From Marinobacter maritimus (GTDB lineage: Bacteria; Pseudomonadota; Gammaproteobacteria; Pseudomonadales; Oleiphilaceae): a DNA stretch of 64,000 bases. The DNA is taken from assembly GCF_007671675.1 (NCBI RefSeq), contig NZ_VCGW01000002.1, forward strand, positions 248,001 to 312,000, written 5' to 3'. Below, piece after piece: positions 27,969-37,148 of this stretch. Position 1 is the stretch's first letter. Each line of letters starts with the position of its first letter. The position numbers and the translations under genes are program-made. The notes under the pieces were generated by a model. The model did no database searches and was not told where the DNA came from. It was given only the letters and a program-made list of their open reading frames with translations.

Positions 27969-28868
27969 TTATTCTTCGTCAGCCTGGCGCTTTATCCACG
28001 CCAGTACATGTTCCGAGGGAACTCTTTGCAGGCCGGGGGGCTGCCATTCGGTCAGCTCTCCCTGGCCCAGAACCAGTAGTCCCCCGGGCGCCAGCCGCTC
28101 TGCAAGTCGCCTGACAATGTCCCGCCGGCGCCAGCGACGGAAGTAGATCAGCAGATTCTGGCAGAAAATAATGTTCATCCCGTGCATGGGTGCTTTATCC
28201 AGATCCAATACATTCAGTCTGGTGAAGCAGACCCGTTCCCGGATGCTATCGACAATTTCAACGGTATTTCGCTCGGCCGGGCGGAAATACCGGGTCTTCA
28301 TGTGTTCTTCCATACCCAGCAATTTGCGGGCATTAAACTGACCTGTCCGGGCTTTCTCGATCACCGGCAGGCTGATATCCGAGCCGGTCACGCCATAGAG
28401 CGAGTGCAGATCCAGTTGGTTCATACACTCATTCAATATCATGGCAAGAGTGTAGGGCTCTTCGCCGGTGGAGCACCCGACGCTCCAGGCTTCAAGCGCA
28501 TGCTTCCGGAACTGCTCTCTGGGCCGTGTGAGAACGTAGTCGGCGACCAGACGAAAGGCGTCAGGGTCCCGGAAAAAACGGGTTTCCTGCACCGTAAGCC
28601 GGTCCACCAGCGTCGACCATTCCCGTATGGCGTCTGGCCCCGAGATAATCGTCTCGTAGTAGGCCTGATAACTGCCGCAGCCTATTTCACGCATCCGGAT
28701 GGCCAGATTGGTTTCCAGAAACGAGCGGCGCTCTGCAGGCAGCGTCATGCCCGTGCGGTGCTCCAGAAGTTCCTGCCACTGGCTTAGCTGCGCCTCGTCC
28801 ATGTGAGGAAGACGGCGCAGAAACCAAGTGCTCTCAGCAGGTGACGGATGGTTATGAAGCTCAGACAT
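27969..28868 (-). CDS. pilK: CheR-type chemoreceptor methyltransferase PilK
   Basis: A 299-residue SAM-dependent methyltransferase for glutamates of the PilJ transducer. It has an N-terminal helical CheR domain (TLVDRLTVQETRFFRD) and the SAM-binding motif WSVGCSTGEEPY (about 151-162), followed by FCQNLLIYF. It lies between pilJ and chpA on the same strand with short gaps (27 and 11 bases), matching the Pseudomonas order. Confidence 0.92.
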   Translation of the reverse strand: MSELHNHPSPAESTWFLRRLPHMDEAQLSQWQELLEHRTGMTLPAERRSFLETNLAIRMREIGCGSYQAYYETIISGPDAIREWSTLVDRLTVQETRFFRDPDAFRLVADYVLTRPREQFRKHALEAWSVGCSTGEEPYTLAMILNECMNQLDLHSLYGVTGSDISLPVIEKARTGQFNARKLLGMEEHMKTRYFRPAERNTVEIVDSIRERVCFTRLNVLDLDKAPMHGMNIIFCQNLLIYFRRWRRRDIVRRLAERLAPGGLLVLGQGELTEWQPPGLQRVPSEHVLAWIKRQADEE

Positions 28869-28895
28869 AAACCGCCATTAACCCCGGGCTGTGTA

Positions 28896-30971
28896 TCAGC
28901 CCACCACCGGAACGTTGCTGTCTTCCTCTTCCTCGTGATCCGCCATGTCTTCTTCAGGCAGTGTGAAGCCGGCAACGGAGGACCGCAGCTCGGAGGCCAT
29001 TTCTGCCAGATTCCCGATAGATTTCGCGGTTGCGTTGGTACCGGACGATGTCTGGGAAGTGATTTCCTGGATAACGTTCATCGTGTTGGAAATGTGTGCT
29101 GCAGAAGATGACTGTTGGCGCGCGGCGTTGGAGATGTTCTGAATCAGCTCCGCAAGACTCATGGATACGTTCTCGATTTCCTCGAGCGCAATACCCGCGT
29201 CCTGTGCCAGGCGAGCACCACGTACCACCTCGGCGGTGGTGTGTTCCATGGAGATAACGGCTTCGTTGGTGTCAGACTGGATCGTCTTAACCAGCGCTTC
29301 AATCTGCTTGGTTGCCGCTGAGGAACGTTCCGCAAGGCGCTGAACCTCGTCCGCAACCACCGCAAAGCCTCGACCCGCGTCACCAGCCATGGAGGCCTGG
29401 ATTGCCGCGTTCAGGGACAGGATGTTGGTTTGGTCGGCAATGTCGTTGATCAGGGATACGATGTCACCAATTTCCTGGGAGGACTCACCCAGACGCTTGA
29501 TCCGTTTGGAGGTTTCCTGGATTTGCTCACGGATGTTGTCCATGCCGCGAATGGTATTCTGTACCACTTCAGCGCCTTTCTTGGCGATCGCAACCGAGCG
29601 CTCCGCTACCGCAGAGGATTCTGCAGCGTTGGACGATACCTGGTCGATGGATACGGCCATTTCGTTAACCGCTGCAGAGGCGCCGGCAATTTCCTGAGCC
29701 TGGTGCTCGGACGCATCTGCCAGATGCATGGCGGTAGACTGGGTTTCCTGGGCTGCGGAGGCTACACGTACCGCTGTGCCACGAATTGCCTGTACCAGAC
29801 CGCGCATCTGGTCAATCGCGTAGTTGATGGAGTCGGCGATGGCACCGGTAAAGTCTTCGGTTACCGTGGCTTCTGCGGTAAGGTCACCGTCGGCCAGATC
29901 GGCCAGTTCGTCCAGCAGGCGCAGGATCGCATTCTGGTTCTGCTCATTCTGCTCCTGGGTTGTTGCCAGACGCGCCTGAGCTTCCCGGTAAAGAGCCAGA
30001 CCGATAAACACAACCATGGCAGCCATTGCAGCCAGGATGATAAAGGCCAGCGTCGGGCTTACAAGCCGTGAGCCACTCTGGGCGCGGAAGCTTTCGGCCA
30101 GAACGGAGAGTTCAGAAAGCAGGATTTCGGAATTCTGGAAGATGTCGCTGGCGGCGGTGCGCACCTTGAAGAGGTCGGGAGAGGCTTCAAGGATCGCGTC
30201 TACGTTCTGGGAAACGAACTCGAACAGCTCATCAACGGCCTCAAGGCCGTAAATGGCGTCTTCGTCATTTACCTTGGAAATACCCATCGCCTGGTTGCCG
30301 TTGAGCTGGCCTTCGAGTACCCGGCCAAACAGGCTGGCGTCACGGCCGAAACGGTCAGCGGCGATAACCGCGTCTTCGTCACCGGAAAGTACGTTGTTTA
30401 CCGATCGAACAATCCGCTCTGCCAGCAGCGACTGACGCTGTGCCAGGGCAATCTGTTCCGCCGGTGCATCGTTATCCAGAAGGATCTGTACGATGTCGTC
30501 GTACTCGACCTGAAGCTGGGGGATGGTTTCGTTCAGGGTGCGCGCTACATCGTGCAGGCCGAGCACGGCGTCCTGTGTGGTCAGAATGCTGTCTGCGTTC
30601 TCTCGCACTGAATTCCACTGCTGCTGAACGCCGCTTTCGCTGGCCAGTTCACTGGGAGGCAGGCCGGTTTCGGGGTTGCCTTCAGTGACGTTGGCCCAGA
30701 GCTGCTGAAATTCATCGCGGGAGCGGCGTAACTGGTTGAATGCCTCGGCGGTACCACCGGCGGCCTCAGTCGCGTTCTTTGCGATTTCCTGAGAAAGCAC
30801 CCTGAGTTCAGCTGCGTTTGCGATGTATTCCTGGTCGTTCTGGCTGTCCCTGTTAACGATAAACAGGACCACAACGAGCAGGACGGTGAGTGCGATCAGC
30901 GAGGCGATCAGGCCAGCAACGAGTTTGTTGCCTCCCTGGCCCATACCGATTCTTCCGGCTCTGTTTTTCAT
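28896..30971 (-). CDS. pilJ: Type IV pilus methyl-accepting chemotaxis transducer PilJ
   Basis: A 691-residue membrane receptor that signals surface contact or pilus state to ChpA. Transmembrane helices lie at about 18-40 and 305-327 with a helical PilJ-type periplasmic domain between them. A HAMP region and a long coiled-coil MCP domain follow. The hairpin tip is centred on ADQTNILSLNAA and GDAGRGFAVVADEVQ. The C-terminus is acidic (EEEED) without a CheR-docking pentapeptide. It is preceded by pilI and followed by pilK. Confidence 0.95.
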   Translation of the reverse strand: MKNRAGRIGMGQGGNKLVAGLIASLIALTVLLVVVLFIVNRDSQNDQEYIANAAELRVLSQEIAKNATEAAGGTAEAFNQLRRSRDEFQQLWANVTEGNPETGLPPSELASESGVQQQWNSVRENADSILTTQDAVLGLHDVARTLNETIPQLQVEYDDIVQILLDNDAPAEQIALAQRQSLLAERIVRSVNNVLSGDEDAVIAADRFGRDASLFGRVLEGQLNGNQAMGISKVNDEDAIYGLEAVDELFEFVSQNVDAILEASPDLFKVRTAASDIFQNSEILLSELSVLAESFRAQSGSRLVSPTLAFIILAAMAAMVVFIGLALYREAQARLATTQEQNEQNQNAILRLLDELADLADGDLTAEATVTEDFTGAIADSINYAIDQMRGLVQAIRGTAVRVASAAQETQSTAMHLADASEHQAQEIAGASAAVNEMAVSIDQVSSNAAESSAVAERSVAIAKKGAEVVQNTIRGMDNIREQIQETSKRIKRLGESSQEIGDIVSLINDIADQTNILSLNAAIQASMAGDAGRGFAVVADEVQRLAERSSAATKQIEALVKTIQSDTNEAVISMEHTTAEVVRGARLAQDAGIALEEIENVSMSLAELIQNISNAARQQSSSAAHISNTMNVIQEITSQTSSGTNATAKSIGNLAEMASELRSSVAGFTLPEEDMADHEEEEDSNVPVVG

Positions 30972-31062
30972 TTTCTGGCTCCCGGCCTCTTCAATAATTT
31001 GGCAAGTTGTTTTAATCAGGCTTCAGGCAGTCAGGGCGTTTGTCCTGCCACGGTCATCACCC

Positions 31063-31608
31063 TTACCACTGTGCGACATCAAGAAAGCGTTCGTCTTCGA
31101 GCAGGTCGACGGCGGAAAACACTTTCCAGATTTCTTCGTTTCGTTCGTATCCGCCTGCGACAAACGGATGAACGCTTTCAGGCACGCCAGCTGGCGACGC
31201 CTTGAAACTGTCGGTTGCGAAGTACTGCATGCCCAGCACGGTATCGACAACCAGGCCACTGAAAATATCACCCTGCTCAATAACAAGAACCCGCCGTTCC
31301 CGCTGGCTGCGGGATGAGCGGGGAATGTCAAAGAATCCGGCGAGATCTATAAGGGGAAGGAGGCGTCCTCGAACATTGGCGGCACCCATCAGAAACGGCC
31401 GAACGCCCGGAATGTGCGTAAACCGGGGCACGTGCAAAATTTCAGTGACCTCACCCATGGGAGCCACATAGCGCTCACCTGCGAGAACAAAACCGATGCC
31501 GTTCCAGAGTTCTACGGCTTCCTGTTGTTCCGGCAGACCAGCGGCCATGGATCGGCTGCGCTGGGCGATATCCGTCAGAACGGCAAAAGGGGCGGCCTGG
31601 GCGGACAT
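31063..31608 (-). CDS. pilI: CheW-like adaptor PilI
   Basis: A 181-residue CheW-domain protein that links PilJ to ChpA. The core VLAGERYVAPMGEV, NVRGRLLPLIDL and LVVDTVLGM segments are typical of CheW. It lies 20 bases after pilH and 91 bases before pilJ on the minus strand, the conserved pil gene order. Confidence 0.9.
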   Translation of the reverse strand: MSAQAAPFAVLTDIAQRSRSMAAGLPEQQEAVELWNGIGFVLAGERYVAPMGEVTEILHVPRFTHIPGVRPFLMGAANVRGRLLPLIDLAGFFDIPRSSRSQRERRVLVIEQGDIFSGLVVDTVLGMQYFATDSFKASPAGVPESVHPFVAGGYERNEEIWKVFSAVDLLEDERFLDVAQW

Positions 31609-31628
31609 GCTTACTCCACGGTTGGGGA

Positions 31629-31991
31629 TCAGGAAATCAGACTGTTGATTGTCTTGATCAGGTCGTCTTCTTTAACCGGTTTTACCAGGTACCCTTTGGC
31701 GCCTTGGCGGGTGCCCCACACGCGGTCGGTTTCCTGATCTTTTGTGGTGACAATAATCACAGGAATGGACGCAGTCTCCGGAGCACGGGTCAGTTGACGT
31801 GTTGCCTGAAAGCCGTTGAGGCCAGGCATGACCACATCCATGAGCACCAGATCCGGGGTTTCGGCGCGAGCCTTGGCAACACCATCAGCGCCGTTGTCGG
31901 CGGTAAGCACGTCGTGCTTGTGCTTTTCCAGAATGGTGGAGATTTTCTTAACCTCGGTAGGAGAGTCGTCAACAATCAGAATGCGGGCCAT
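31629..31991 (-). CDS. pilH: CheY-like response regulator PilH
   Basis: A 120-residue single-domain receiver. The acidic pocket (DDSP), the phospho-acceptor Asp in LVLMDVVMPG (about residue 52) and the Lys of YLVKPV are present. In the Pil-Chp pathway PilH opposes PilG and is linked to pilus retraction or phosphate drain. Order pilG-pilH-pilI supports the name. Confidence 0.92.
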   Translation of the reverse strand: MARILIVDDSPTEVKKISTILEKHKHDVLTADNGADGVAKARAETPDLVLMDVVMPGLNGFQATRQLTRAPETASIPVIIVTTKDQETDRVWGTRQGAKGYLVKPVKEDDLIKTINSLIS

Positions 31992-32023
31992 GGGTTCCTC
32001 GATGGTTCTTTGCGTCAGCAGGT

Positions 32024-32416
32024 TTACTGTGACGTCACGGGTATGTAGTGACGGATCGTATTGAGCAGTTCATCCTTGCTGAACGGTTTCGTCAGGTACT
32101 GGTCAGAGCCGACGATACGGCCCTTGGCTTTATCGAAAAGCCCGTCCTTGCTCGACAGCATGATGACCGGCGTCTTTTTGAATGAGGAGTTGTTCTTGAT
32201 GAGCGCGCAGGTCTGATAGCCGTCCAGGCGGGGCATCATGATATCCACAAAAATGATGTCCGGTTGTGAGTCGGCGATTTTAGCCAGAGCATCAAAACCA
32301 TCTGTCGCCGTGATAACCTCACAGCCAACCTTTTTCAGGAGGGTTTCTGCGGTGCGACGGATGGTTTTACTATCGTCGATCACCATGATCTTCAAGTTCT
32401 CGAAGTTGTCATCCAT
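32024..32416 (-). CDS. pilG: CheY-like response regulator PilG
   Basis: A 130-residue receiver with IDDSK, the acceptor Asp in IIFVDIMMPRLDG (about 58) and YLTKPFS. It is the first gene of the minus-strand pil-chp operon. In Pseudomonas, PilG promotes pilus extension and raises cAMP. It is divergent from gshB across 299 bases. Confidence 0.92.
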   Translation of the reverse strand: MDDNFENLKIMVIDDSKTIRRTAETLLKKVGCEVITATDGFDALAKIADSQPDIIFVDIMMPRLDGYQTCALIKNNSSFKKTPVIMLSSKDGLFDKAKGRIVGSDQYLTKPFSKDELLNTIRHYIPVTSQ

Positions 32417-32715
32417 TGTCCAGGTGCCTTGCGCTCAGCGACTGTCATTGTTTTCAAACGGTGGTTTTTAGCATAAACCTTAAGGTTCTTCTATAAACCC
32501 CGCTCATTTATAGATTATCGATGGCCTGATAAAAAGTATTACTTTGTGACTAAATGTACTTCTGCCCGAAACATCACGTAATTGACCAAGGATTTCTGCG
32601 GATGCATTCAAGGCTCGGGTACAATACCATCTGACGTCTCAGCATAGCACTTATTGTCCGGCTCACTCTGCAGACCGGTTCGTGTTTTTAACTCCACAGG
32701 AACGCAAGAGGCTCT
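32417..32715. other. Divergent promoter region between pilG and gshB
   Basis: This 299-base gap must hold the promoters of the pil-chp operon (minus) and of the gshB-pyr operon (plus). Visible symmetric sites near pilG are the palindrome AACCTTAAGGTT (32477-32488) and CTATAAA/TTTATAG arms (32491-32497 and 32507-32513). A TACAAT near 32618 could be a -10 for gshB. No gene is visible. Confidence 0.5.
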
Positions 32716-33675
32716 ATGACAGTTCGACTCGGGATAGTGATGGATCCAATTGAGGACATCCATTTCAAAAAAGACAGCTCATTGGCGATGTTGCTGGCGG
32801 CTCAAAACCGTGGCTGGGAAATCGAGTACATGGAGCTGCCAGACCTGTATCTGGATGGCGGCAAGGCCATGGCCCACACGCGCAGCCTGACAGTGCACAG
32901 GGATCCAGAGAACTGGTATAGCTTCGGGCCTGCCAGAGACCGCGCCTTGGGCGATCTTGATGTGATCCTGATGCGCAAGGATCCGCCGGTGGATCGTGAG
33001 TTCCTGATTGCTACCTATATTCTTGAATCTGCAGAGCTGCAGGGCGCCTTGGTGGTTAACCCGGCAGCCACTTTGCGGGACTGCAACGAGAAACTGTTTG
33101 CAACCCAGTTTGAGGATCTGACGCCGCCTGTACTGGTGAGCCGGTCAACAAAGCGCTTCCGGGAGTTCTACGCTCAGCATGGCGACATCATCATGAAGCC
33201 GGTAGACGGAATGGGCGGCCACTCCATTTTTCGCGTCAAGGAAAACGACTTCAATCTGGGTGTGATTATTGAAACCCTGACCAACTATGGCACGCACCAG
33301 GCCATGGCCCAGAAGTTCATTCCTGAAATAAGCGACGGCGACAAACGCATTCTGATGATCGAGGGTGAGGCCGTGCCTTACTCTCTTGCACGAATTCCTT
33401 CGCAGGGCGAGAATCGCGGCAATCTGGCGGCCGGTGGCAGAGGCGAGGGTCGCGAGCTAACCGCCCGCGACCGCGAGATCTGTGCACGGGTGGCCCCGGT
33501 TATAAAGGAAAAGGGGTTGATGTTTGTTGGGCTGGATGTGATCGGTGATTACCTCACGGAAATCAACGTGACCAGCCCGACCTGTATCCGTGAGCTGGAC
33601 GACACTTTTGGAACCGACATCGGGGGTATGTTGATGGATGCCGTCGAGAAACGTCTCAACCAGAACCGGAGCTGA
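32716..33675 (+). CDS. gshB: Glutathione synthetase
   Basis: ATP-grasp ligase that joins gamma-glutamylcysteine and glycine. The 319-residue protein starts with the prokaryotic GshB fold (LGIVMDPIEDIHFKKD) and has the ATP-grasp segments IIMKPVDGMGGHSIF, GDKRILMI and FVGLDVIG with the metal-binding INVTSPT near the end. It heads the plus-strand operon that continues with tonB, 45 bases downstream. Confidence 0.95.
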   Translation: MTVRLGIVMDPIEDIHFKKDSSLAMLLAAQNRGWEIEYMELPDLYLDGGKAMAHTRSLTVHRDPENWYSFGPARDRALGDLDVILMRKDPPVDREFLIATYILESAELQGALVVNPAATLRDCNEKLFATQFEDLTPPVLVSRSTKRFREFYAQHGDIIMKPVDGMGGHSIFRVKENDFNLGVIIETLTNYGTHQAMAQKFIPEISDGDKRILMIEGEAVPYSLARIPSQGENRGNLAAGGRGEGRELTARDREICARVAPVIKEKGLMFVGLDVIGDYLTEINVTSPTCIRELDDTFGTDIGGMLMDAVEKRLNQNRS

Positions 33676-33720
33676 CGGGGAAAACATGGATCAGGGTCAA
33701 CGACAGAAACGGGCGCAGTA

Positions 33721-34587
33721 ATGGCAGTGCAGGTCAGCGATTTCGACAGGTTTTCCTTCACGCTGTTCATGGCGTTGGTGGTGCATGCGGTTGTGGTGCT
33801 GGGGATCACTTTTGCTCCGGAGTTGCCACGTTCTTCTGCCCAGACCATGGAGATCACCCTGTCGCAGTTTGATGACGAGCAGGCGCCTGAGAAGGCAGAC
33901 TTTTTGGCCCAGACCAGTCAACAGGGCAGCGGCACCGAGGACGAGCCCCGGGAGATGACCACGCCGCAACCCTCTGAAATCAGCCAGTCAGAGGTTGCTC
34001 AGGTACAGCCTGAACCGCAGGCACAAACTGCGCCGGTTCGCCGTCAGGAACAGGCGGTGGTGCAGACTCAGAGCCAGTCGACCCGACAGGTTCGGCAGCC
34101 GGAGCAACGCACCAGGCCGGAAGACGAGCCGCTACCGGTGAAAAAAAAGAAGAGCCTGATGGAGCGTAGTCTGGAAATCGCCAGTCTCGAAGCGCGCTTT
34201 GATGCCCAGCAGCAAGCCTATGCCCGTAAACCCAGAGTGATGCGGGTAACGGCTGCTTCCACCCTGAAGTCTACCAACGCCTGGTATGTTCAGAACTGGG
34301 TCAGCAAGGTGACGCGGGTTGGCAATATCAACTACCCCACAGAAGCCCGCCGTGCCGGAGTTTATGGCACCCTGCGCATGCTGGTATCCATGCAGAAAGA
34401 TGGCACAATCAAGGAAGTGGCTATTCTGCAATCGTCCGGAAGTACCCTGCTGGATGACGCGGCGATTCGTATTGTCAGGATGGCCGCACCTTTCGCGCCC
34501 TTTCCGGATGAAATGCGGAAAGACGTGGATGAACTGGAAATCATACGCACCTGGTCCTTCCAGCAAAGGGGGCTGACATCCGGATGA
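33721..34587 (+). CDS. TonB-like energy transducer (TonB3 position)
   Basis: A 288-residue TonB-family protein with an N-terminal membrane helix (about 14-34), a Glu/Gln/Pro-rich periplasmic linker, and a C-terminal TonB domain (about 215-283: NINYPTEARR, GTLRMLVSM). It occupies the place of Pseudomonas tonB3, which has been linked to twitching motility, between gshB and yqgE next to the pil-chp cluster. It ends in a four-base ATGA overlap with yqgE. Whether it energises outer-membrane receptors or pilus functions cannot be told here. Confidence 0.88.
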   Translation: MAVQVSDFDRFSFTLFMALVVHAVVVLGITFAPELPRSSAQTMEITLSQFDDEQAPEKADFLAQTSQQGSGTEDEPREMTTPQPSEISQSEVAQVQPEPQAQTAPVRRQEQAVVQTQSQSTRQVRQPEQRTRPEDEPLPVKKKKSLMERSLEIASLEARFDAQQQAYARKPRVMRVTAASTLKSTNAWYVQNWVSKVTRVGNINYPTEARRAGVYGTLRMLVSMQKDGTIKEVAILQSSGSTLLDDAAIRIVRMAAPFAPFPDEMRKDVDELEIIRTWSFQQRGLTSG

Positions 34588-35150
34588 CGGCATCGAAACA
34601 TTCTCCTCATAGCCTGAGGCACCACTTTCTGGTGGCTTCGCCGTATCTGGCGGACCCACGTTTCCACGGTGCTGTTATCTATCTTTGCGAACATTCTGAA
34701 GATGGCGCCCTCGGGTTGATGATCAACCAGCCTCTGGATATTCATCTCGGGGAAATTCTGGAGCAGCTTGACCTCCAGGGTGGCGAGCTCGACTTGCCTG
34801 TGTTCAGCGGTGGCCCGGTTGAGACCGAACGGGGCTTTGTTCTGCATTCGCCGGGCGCGAGCTGGCAGAACACGGCGAGAGTCACTGACGATGTCATGCT
34901 GACCACATCCCGCGATATACTCGCGGGTATTGGCCGCAATGACGGCCCGCAAGAGTTTCTGATGGCGCTGGGCTATTCCGGCTGGGGTGAGGGGCAATTG
35001 GAAGAAGAGCTGGGGGGCAATGCGTGGCTGACCTGTCCGGCGAACACAGACATTCTGTTCCGAACACCCTGGTCTGACCGCTATAACGCCGCCCTCAAGC
35101 TAATCGGGATTGATCTGAACCAGCTCAGTGAGACGGTTGGGCATGCCTGA
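34584..35150 (+). CDS. yqgE: YqgE/AlgH family protein
   Basis: A 188-residue cytoplasmic protein of the UPF0301 (AlgH/YqgE) family, recognised by FLVASPYLADPRF, GLMINQPLD, FSGGPVETERGF and ALGYSGWG. The family is widespread and almost always next to ruvX (yqgF), as here, but its biochemical role is not settled. It overlaps tonB by 4 bases and ruvX by 8. Confidence 0.93.
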   Translation: MTASKHSPHSLRHHFLVASPYLADPRFHGAVIYLCEHSEDGALGLMINQPLDIHLGEILEQLDLQGGELDLPVFSGGPVETERGFVLHSPGASWQNTARVTDDVMLTTSRDILAGIGRNDGPQEFLMALGYSGWGEGQLEEELGGNAWLTCPANTDILFRTPWSDRYNAALKLIGIDLNQLSETVGHA

Positions 35151-35589
35151 AGCGGGTCGTCGCAGTGTTATGGCTTTTGATTTCGGGCTGCGCCGCATTG
35201 GCGTAGCGACCGGCCAGGAAATGCTTGGTACAGGGCAGCCTCTGGCCATGATTCCCGCCGACAACGGAGCGCCGGACTGGGCTCACATCGAAAAGCTGTT
35301 GGAGGAATGGCAGCCGGATATCGTGTTGGTAGGTTTGCCTCTCAATATGGACGACAGTGAAAACGACATGTGTGGCCGTGCCCGCAAATTTGGCAAGCGC
35401 CTGCATGGTCGCTTTCATGTTCTTGTGGAAATGGTAGATGAGCGCCTGACCAGCTACGAAGCCAAGGGTGACATTATAGCCGCCGGAGGCAGTCGGGATT
35501 TTGGCCGCCACGGAGTGGATGATCGTGCAGCGGTGCTGATTCTGGAAACCTGGTGTCGGCTGCAAACAGAACAAAAAGCGAGGATTTAA
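35143..35589 (+). CDS. ruvX: RuvX/YqgF Holliday-junction resolvase-like RNase
   Basis: A 148-residue RNase H-fold protein involved in 16S rRNA 5' end maturation and possibly recombination. It has [12 protein letters not shown] near the N-terminus, VGLPLNMD and the late [10 protein letters not shown] with the catalytic aspartates. I chose the ATG at 35143, which overlaps the yqgE stop by 8 bases; an ATG 15 bases upstream is in frame. Its stop overlaps the pyrR start (TAATG). Confidence 0.9.
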   Translation: MPEAGRRSVMAFDFGLRRIGVATGQEMLGTGQPLAMIPADNGAPDWAHIEKLLEEWQPDIVLVGLPLNMDDSENDMCGRARKFGKRLHGRFHVLVEMVDERLTSYEAKGDIIAAGGSRDFGRHGVDDRAAVLILETWCRLQTEQKARI

Positions 35590-36098
35590 TGAGCGCACTG
35601 CTTGATGTAGACCAGTTGATGGACAAGCTGGAAGCTGGGCTACGCCATCTGCTTACAGAACGTGGTATTAAATCGCCGGTGTTGATCGGTATACGCACAG
35701 GTGGCGTCTGGGTGGCGGATATTCTGGGTAAGCGCCTCGGTATTGATGAGCCGTTCGGAGAGCTGGATATCTCCTTCTACCGTGATGATTTCAGCCGTAT
35801 TGGCCTGAACCCCAAAGTAACGCCTTCAAGCCTGCCGTTTGATACCGAAGATCGGGACATCATACTGGTTGATGATGTCATCATGAGTGGCCGCACCATA
35901 CGTGCGGCGATGAATGAACTGTTCGATTATGGCCGACCCGCCAGTATCATACTCGCCACACTGATCGATCTTGGCGCCCGTGAATTACCCATTCAGCCCG
36001 ATGTGGCCGGACAGGCTCTGACGCTTGGCGCACAGCAGCGCGTTAAACTTCGCGGCCCGGACCCGCTCCGGATCGAAATCCAGGCAGCTGGACAGTAA
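35589..36098 (+). CDS. pyrR: PyrR bifunctional pyrimidine regulator/uracil phosphoribosyltransferase
   Basis: A 169-residue phosphoribosyltransferase-fold protein with the PRPP-binding loop [14 protein letters not shown] (about 95-108). In Bacillus it attenuates the pyr operon; in Pseudomonas-type bacteria it sits before pyrB and affects its expression. The ATG at 35589 has GCGAGGA upstream and overlaps the ruvX stop; a start 12 codons earlier lies inside ruvX and has no better signal. Confidence 0.93.
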   Translation: MSALLDVDQLMDKLEAGLRHLLTERGIKSPVLIGIRTGGVWVADILGKRLGIDEPFGELDISFYRDDFSRIGLNPKVTPSSLPFDTEDRDIILVDDVIMSGRTIRAAMNELFDYGRPASIILATLIDLGARELPIQPDVAGQALTLGAQQRVKLRGPDPLRIEIQAAGQ

Positions 36099-36125
36099 AC
36101 TCCCGAACCCGACAGCAGGCACGCC

Positions 36126-37148
36126 ATGATCGCAAACGCAGCTTCCCCCAATCATTTGCAGCTCACCCGGGACGGCCAGTTGCGGCATTTTCTGACGCTT
36201 GATGGCTTGGGCCGGGATCTACTGACTGACATTCTTGATACCGCCGACTCGTTTATTGAAGTGGGTGAGCGACGCATAAAGAAAGTGCCTCTGCTGAGGG
36301 GGCGAACGGTGGTTAACCTTTTCTTTGAGTCCAGTACCCGCACTCGCAGCACGTTTGAGCTTGCCGCCAAACGGCTTTCTGCGGATGTGCTCAATCTCGA
36401 TATCAATACCTCTGCTACGTCCAAGGGCGAATCGCTCTCAGATACCCTTTTGAACCTCGAAGCTATGGCCAGCGATATGTTTGTGGTGCGCCATGCCCAA
36501 AGCGGGGCGCCACATTTTATCGCTGAGAGTGTTACCCCCGGGGTCGCTATTATCAACGCCGGTGACGGCCGCCATGCCCACCCCACCCAAGCCATGCTCG
36601 ATATGCTTACCATCCGCCAGCACAAGGGCGCTTTCGAAGGCCTCAAAGTTGCCATAGTGGGGGATGTCCTGCACTCGCGGGTTGCTCGCTCCCAGATCCG
36701 TGCGTTGAATGAACTGGGCGCTGAACAGATCCGGATTATTGCGCCCGGAACGCTGTTACCGCGCGATGTTGAGAGCCTCGGTTGCACTGTGGAATATGAC
36801 ATGGCCAGAGGCATGAAGGATCTGGATGTAGTGATTATGCTACGTCTGCAAAAGGAGCGAATGGAGGGTGCGCTATTGCCGAGCGAACGTGAGTTTTACC
36901 GGCTTTACGGGTTGAGTCAGGACAAGCTCGCCCTGGCGCATCCGGAATGCATAGTGATGCATCCGGGGCCGATCAATCGCGGTGTCGAAATCGAGTCCTC
37001 TGTCGCGGATGGCCCACAATCGGTCATTCTGAATCAGGTGACCAATGGTATTGCCATTCGTATGGCGGTGATGTCCATGGCGATGGGTGGGCAGGTGGCT
37101 GAGCGCCAGCAAAAACTGACTGAATTGACTGAGCGGGGCCAGGCATGA
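36126..37148 (+). CDS. pyrB: Aspartate carbamoyltransferase catalytic subunit
   Basis: Condenses carbamoyl phosphate and aspartate in pyrimidine synthesis. The 340-residue chain has the carbamoyl-phosphate motif [10 protein letters not shown] (about 69-78), RHAQSGAPH, and HPTQAMLDM. The N-terminal extension ahead of the first domain is longer than in E. coli, as in the Pseudomonas class that forms a dodecamer with PyrC'. It overlaps pyrC' by 4 bases, which fits stoichiometric assembly. Confidence 0.95.
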   Translation: MIANAASPNHLQLTRDGQLRHFLTLDGLGRDLLTDILDTADSFIEVGERRIKKVPLLRGRTVVNLFFESSTRTRSTFELAAKRLSADVLNLDINTSATSKGESLSDTLLNLEAMASDMFVVRHAQSGAPHFIAESVTPGVAIINAGDGRHAHPTQAMLDMLTIRQHKGAFEGLKVAIVGDVLHSRVARSQIRALNELGAEQIRIIAPGTLLPRDVESLGCTVEYDMARGMKDLDVVIMLRLQKERMEGALLPSEREFYRLYGLSQDKLALAHPECIVMHPGPINRGVEIESSVADGPQSVILNQVTNGIAIRMAVMSMAMGGQVAERQQKLTELTERGQA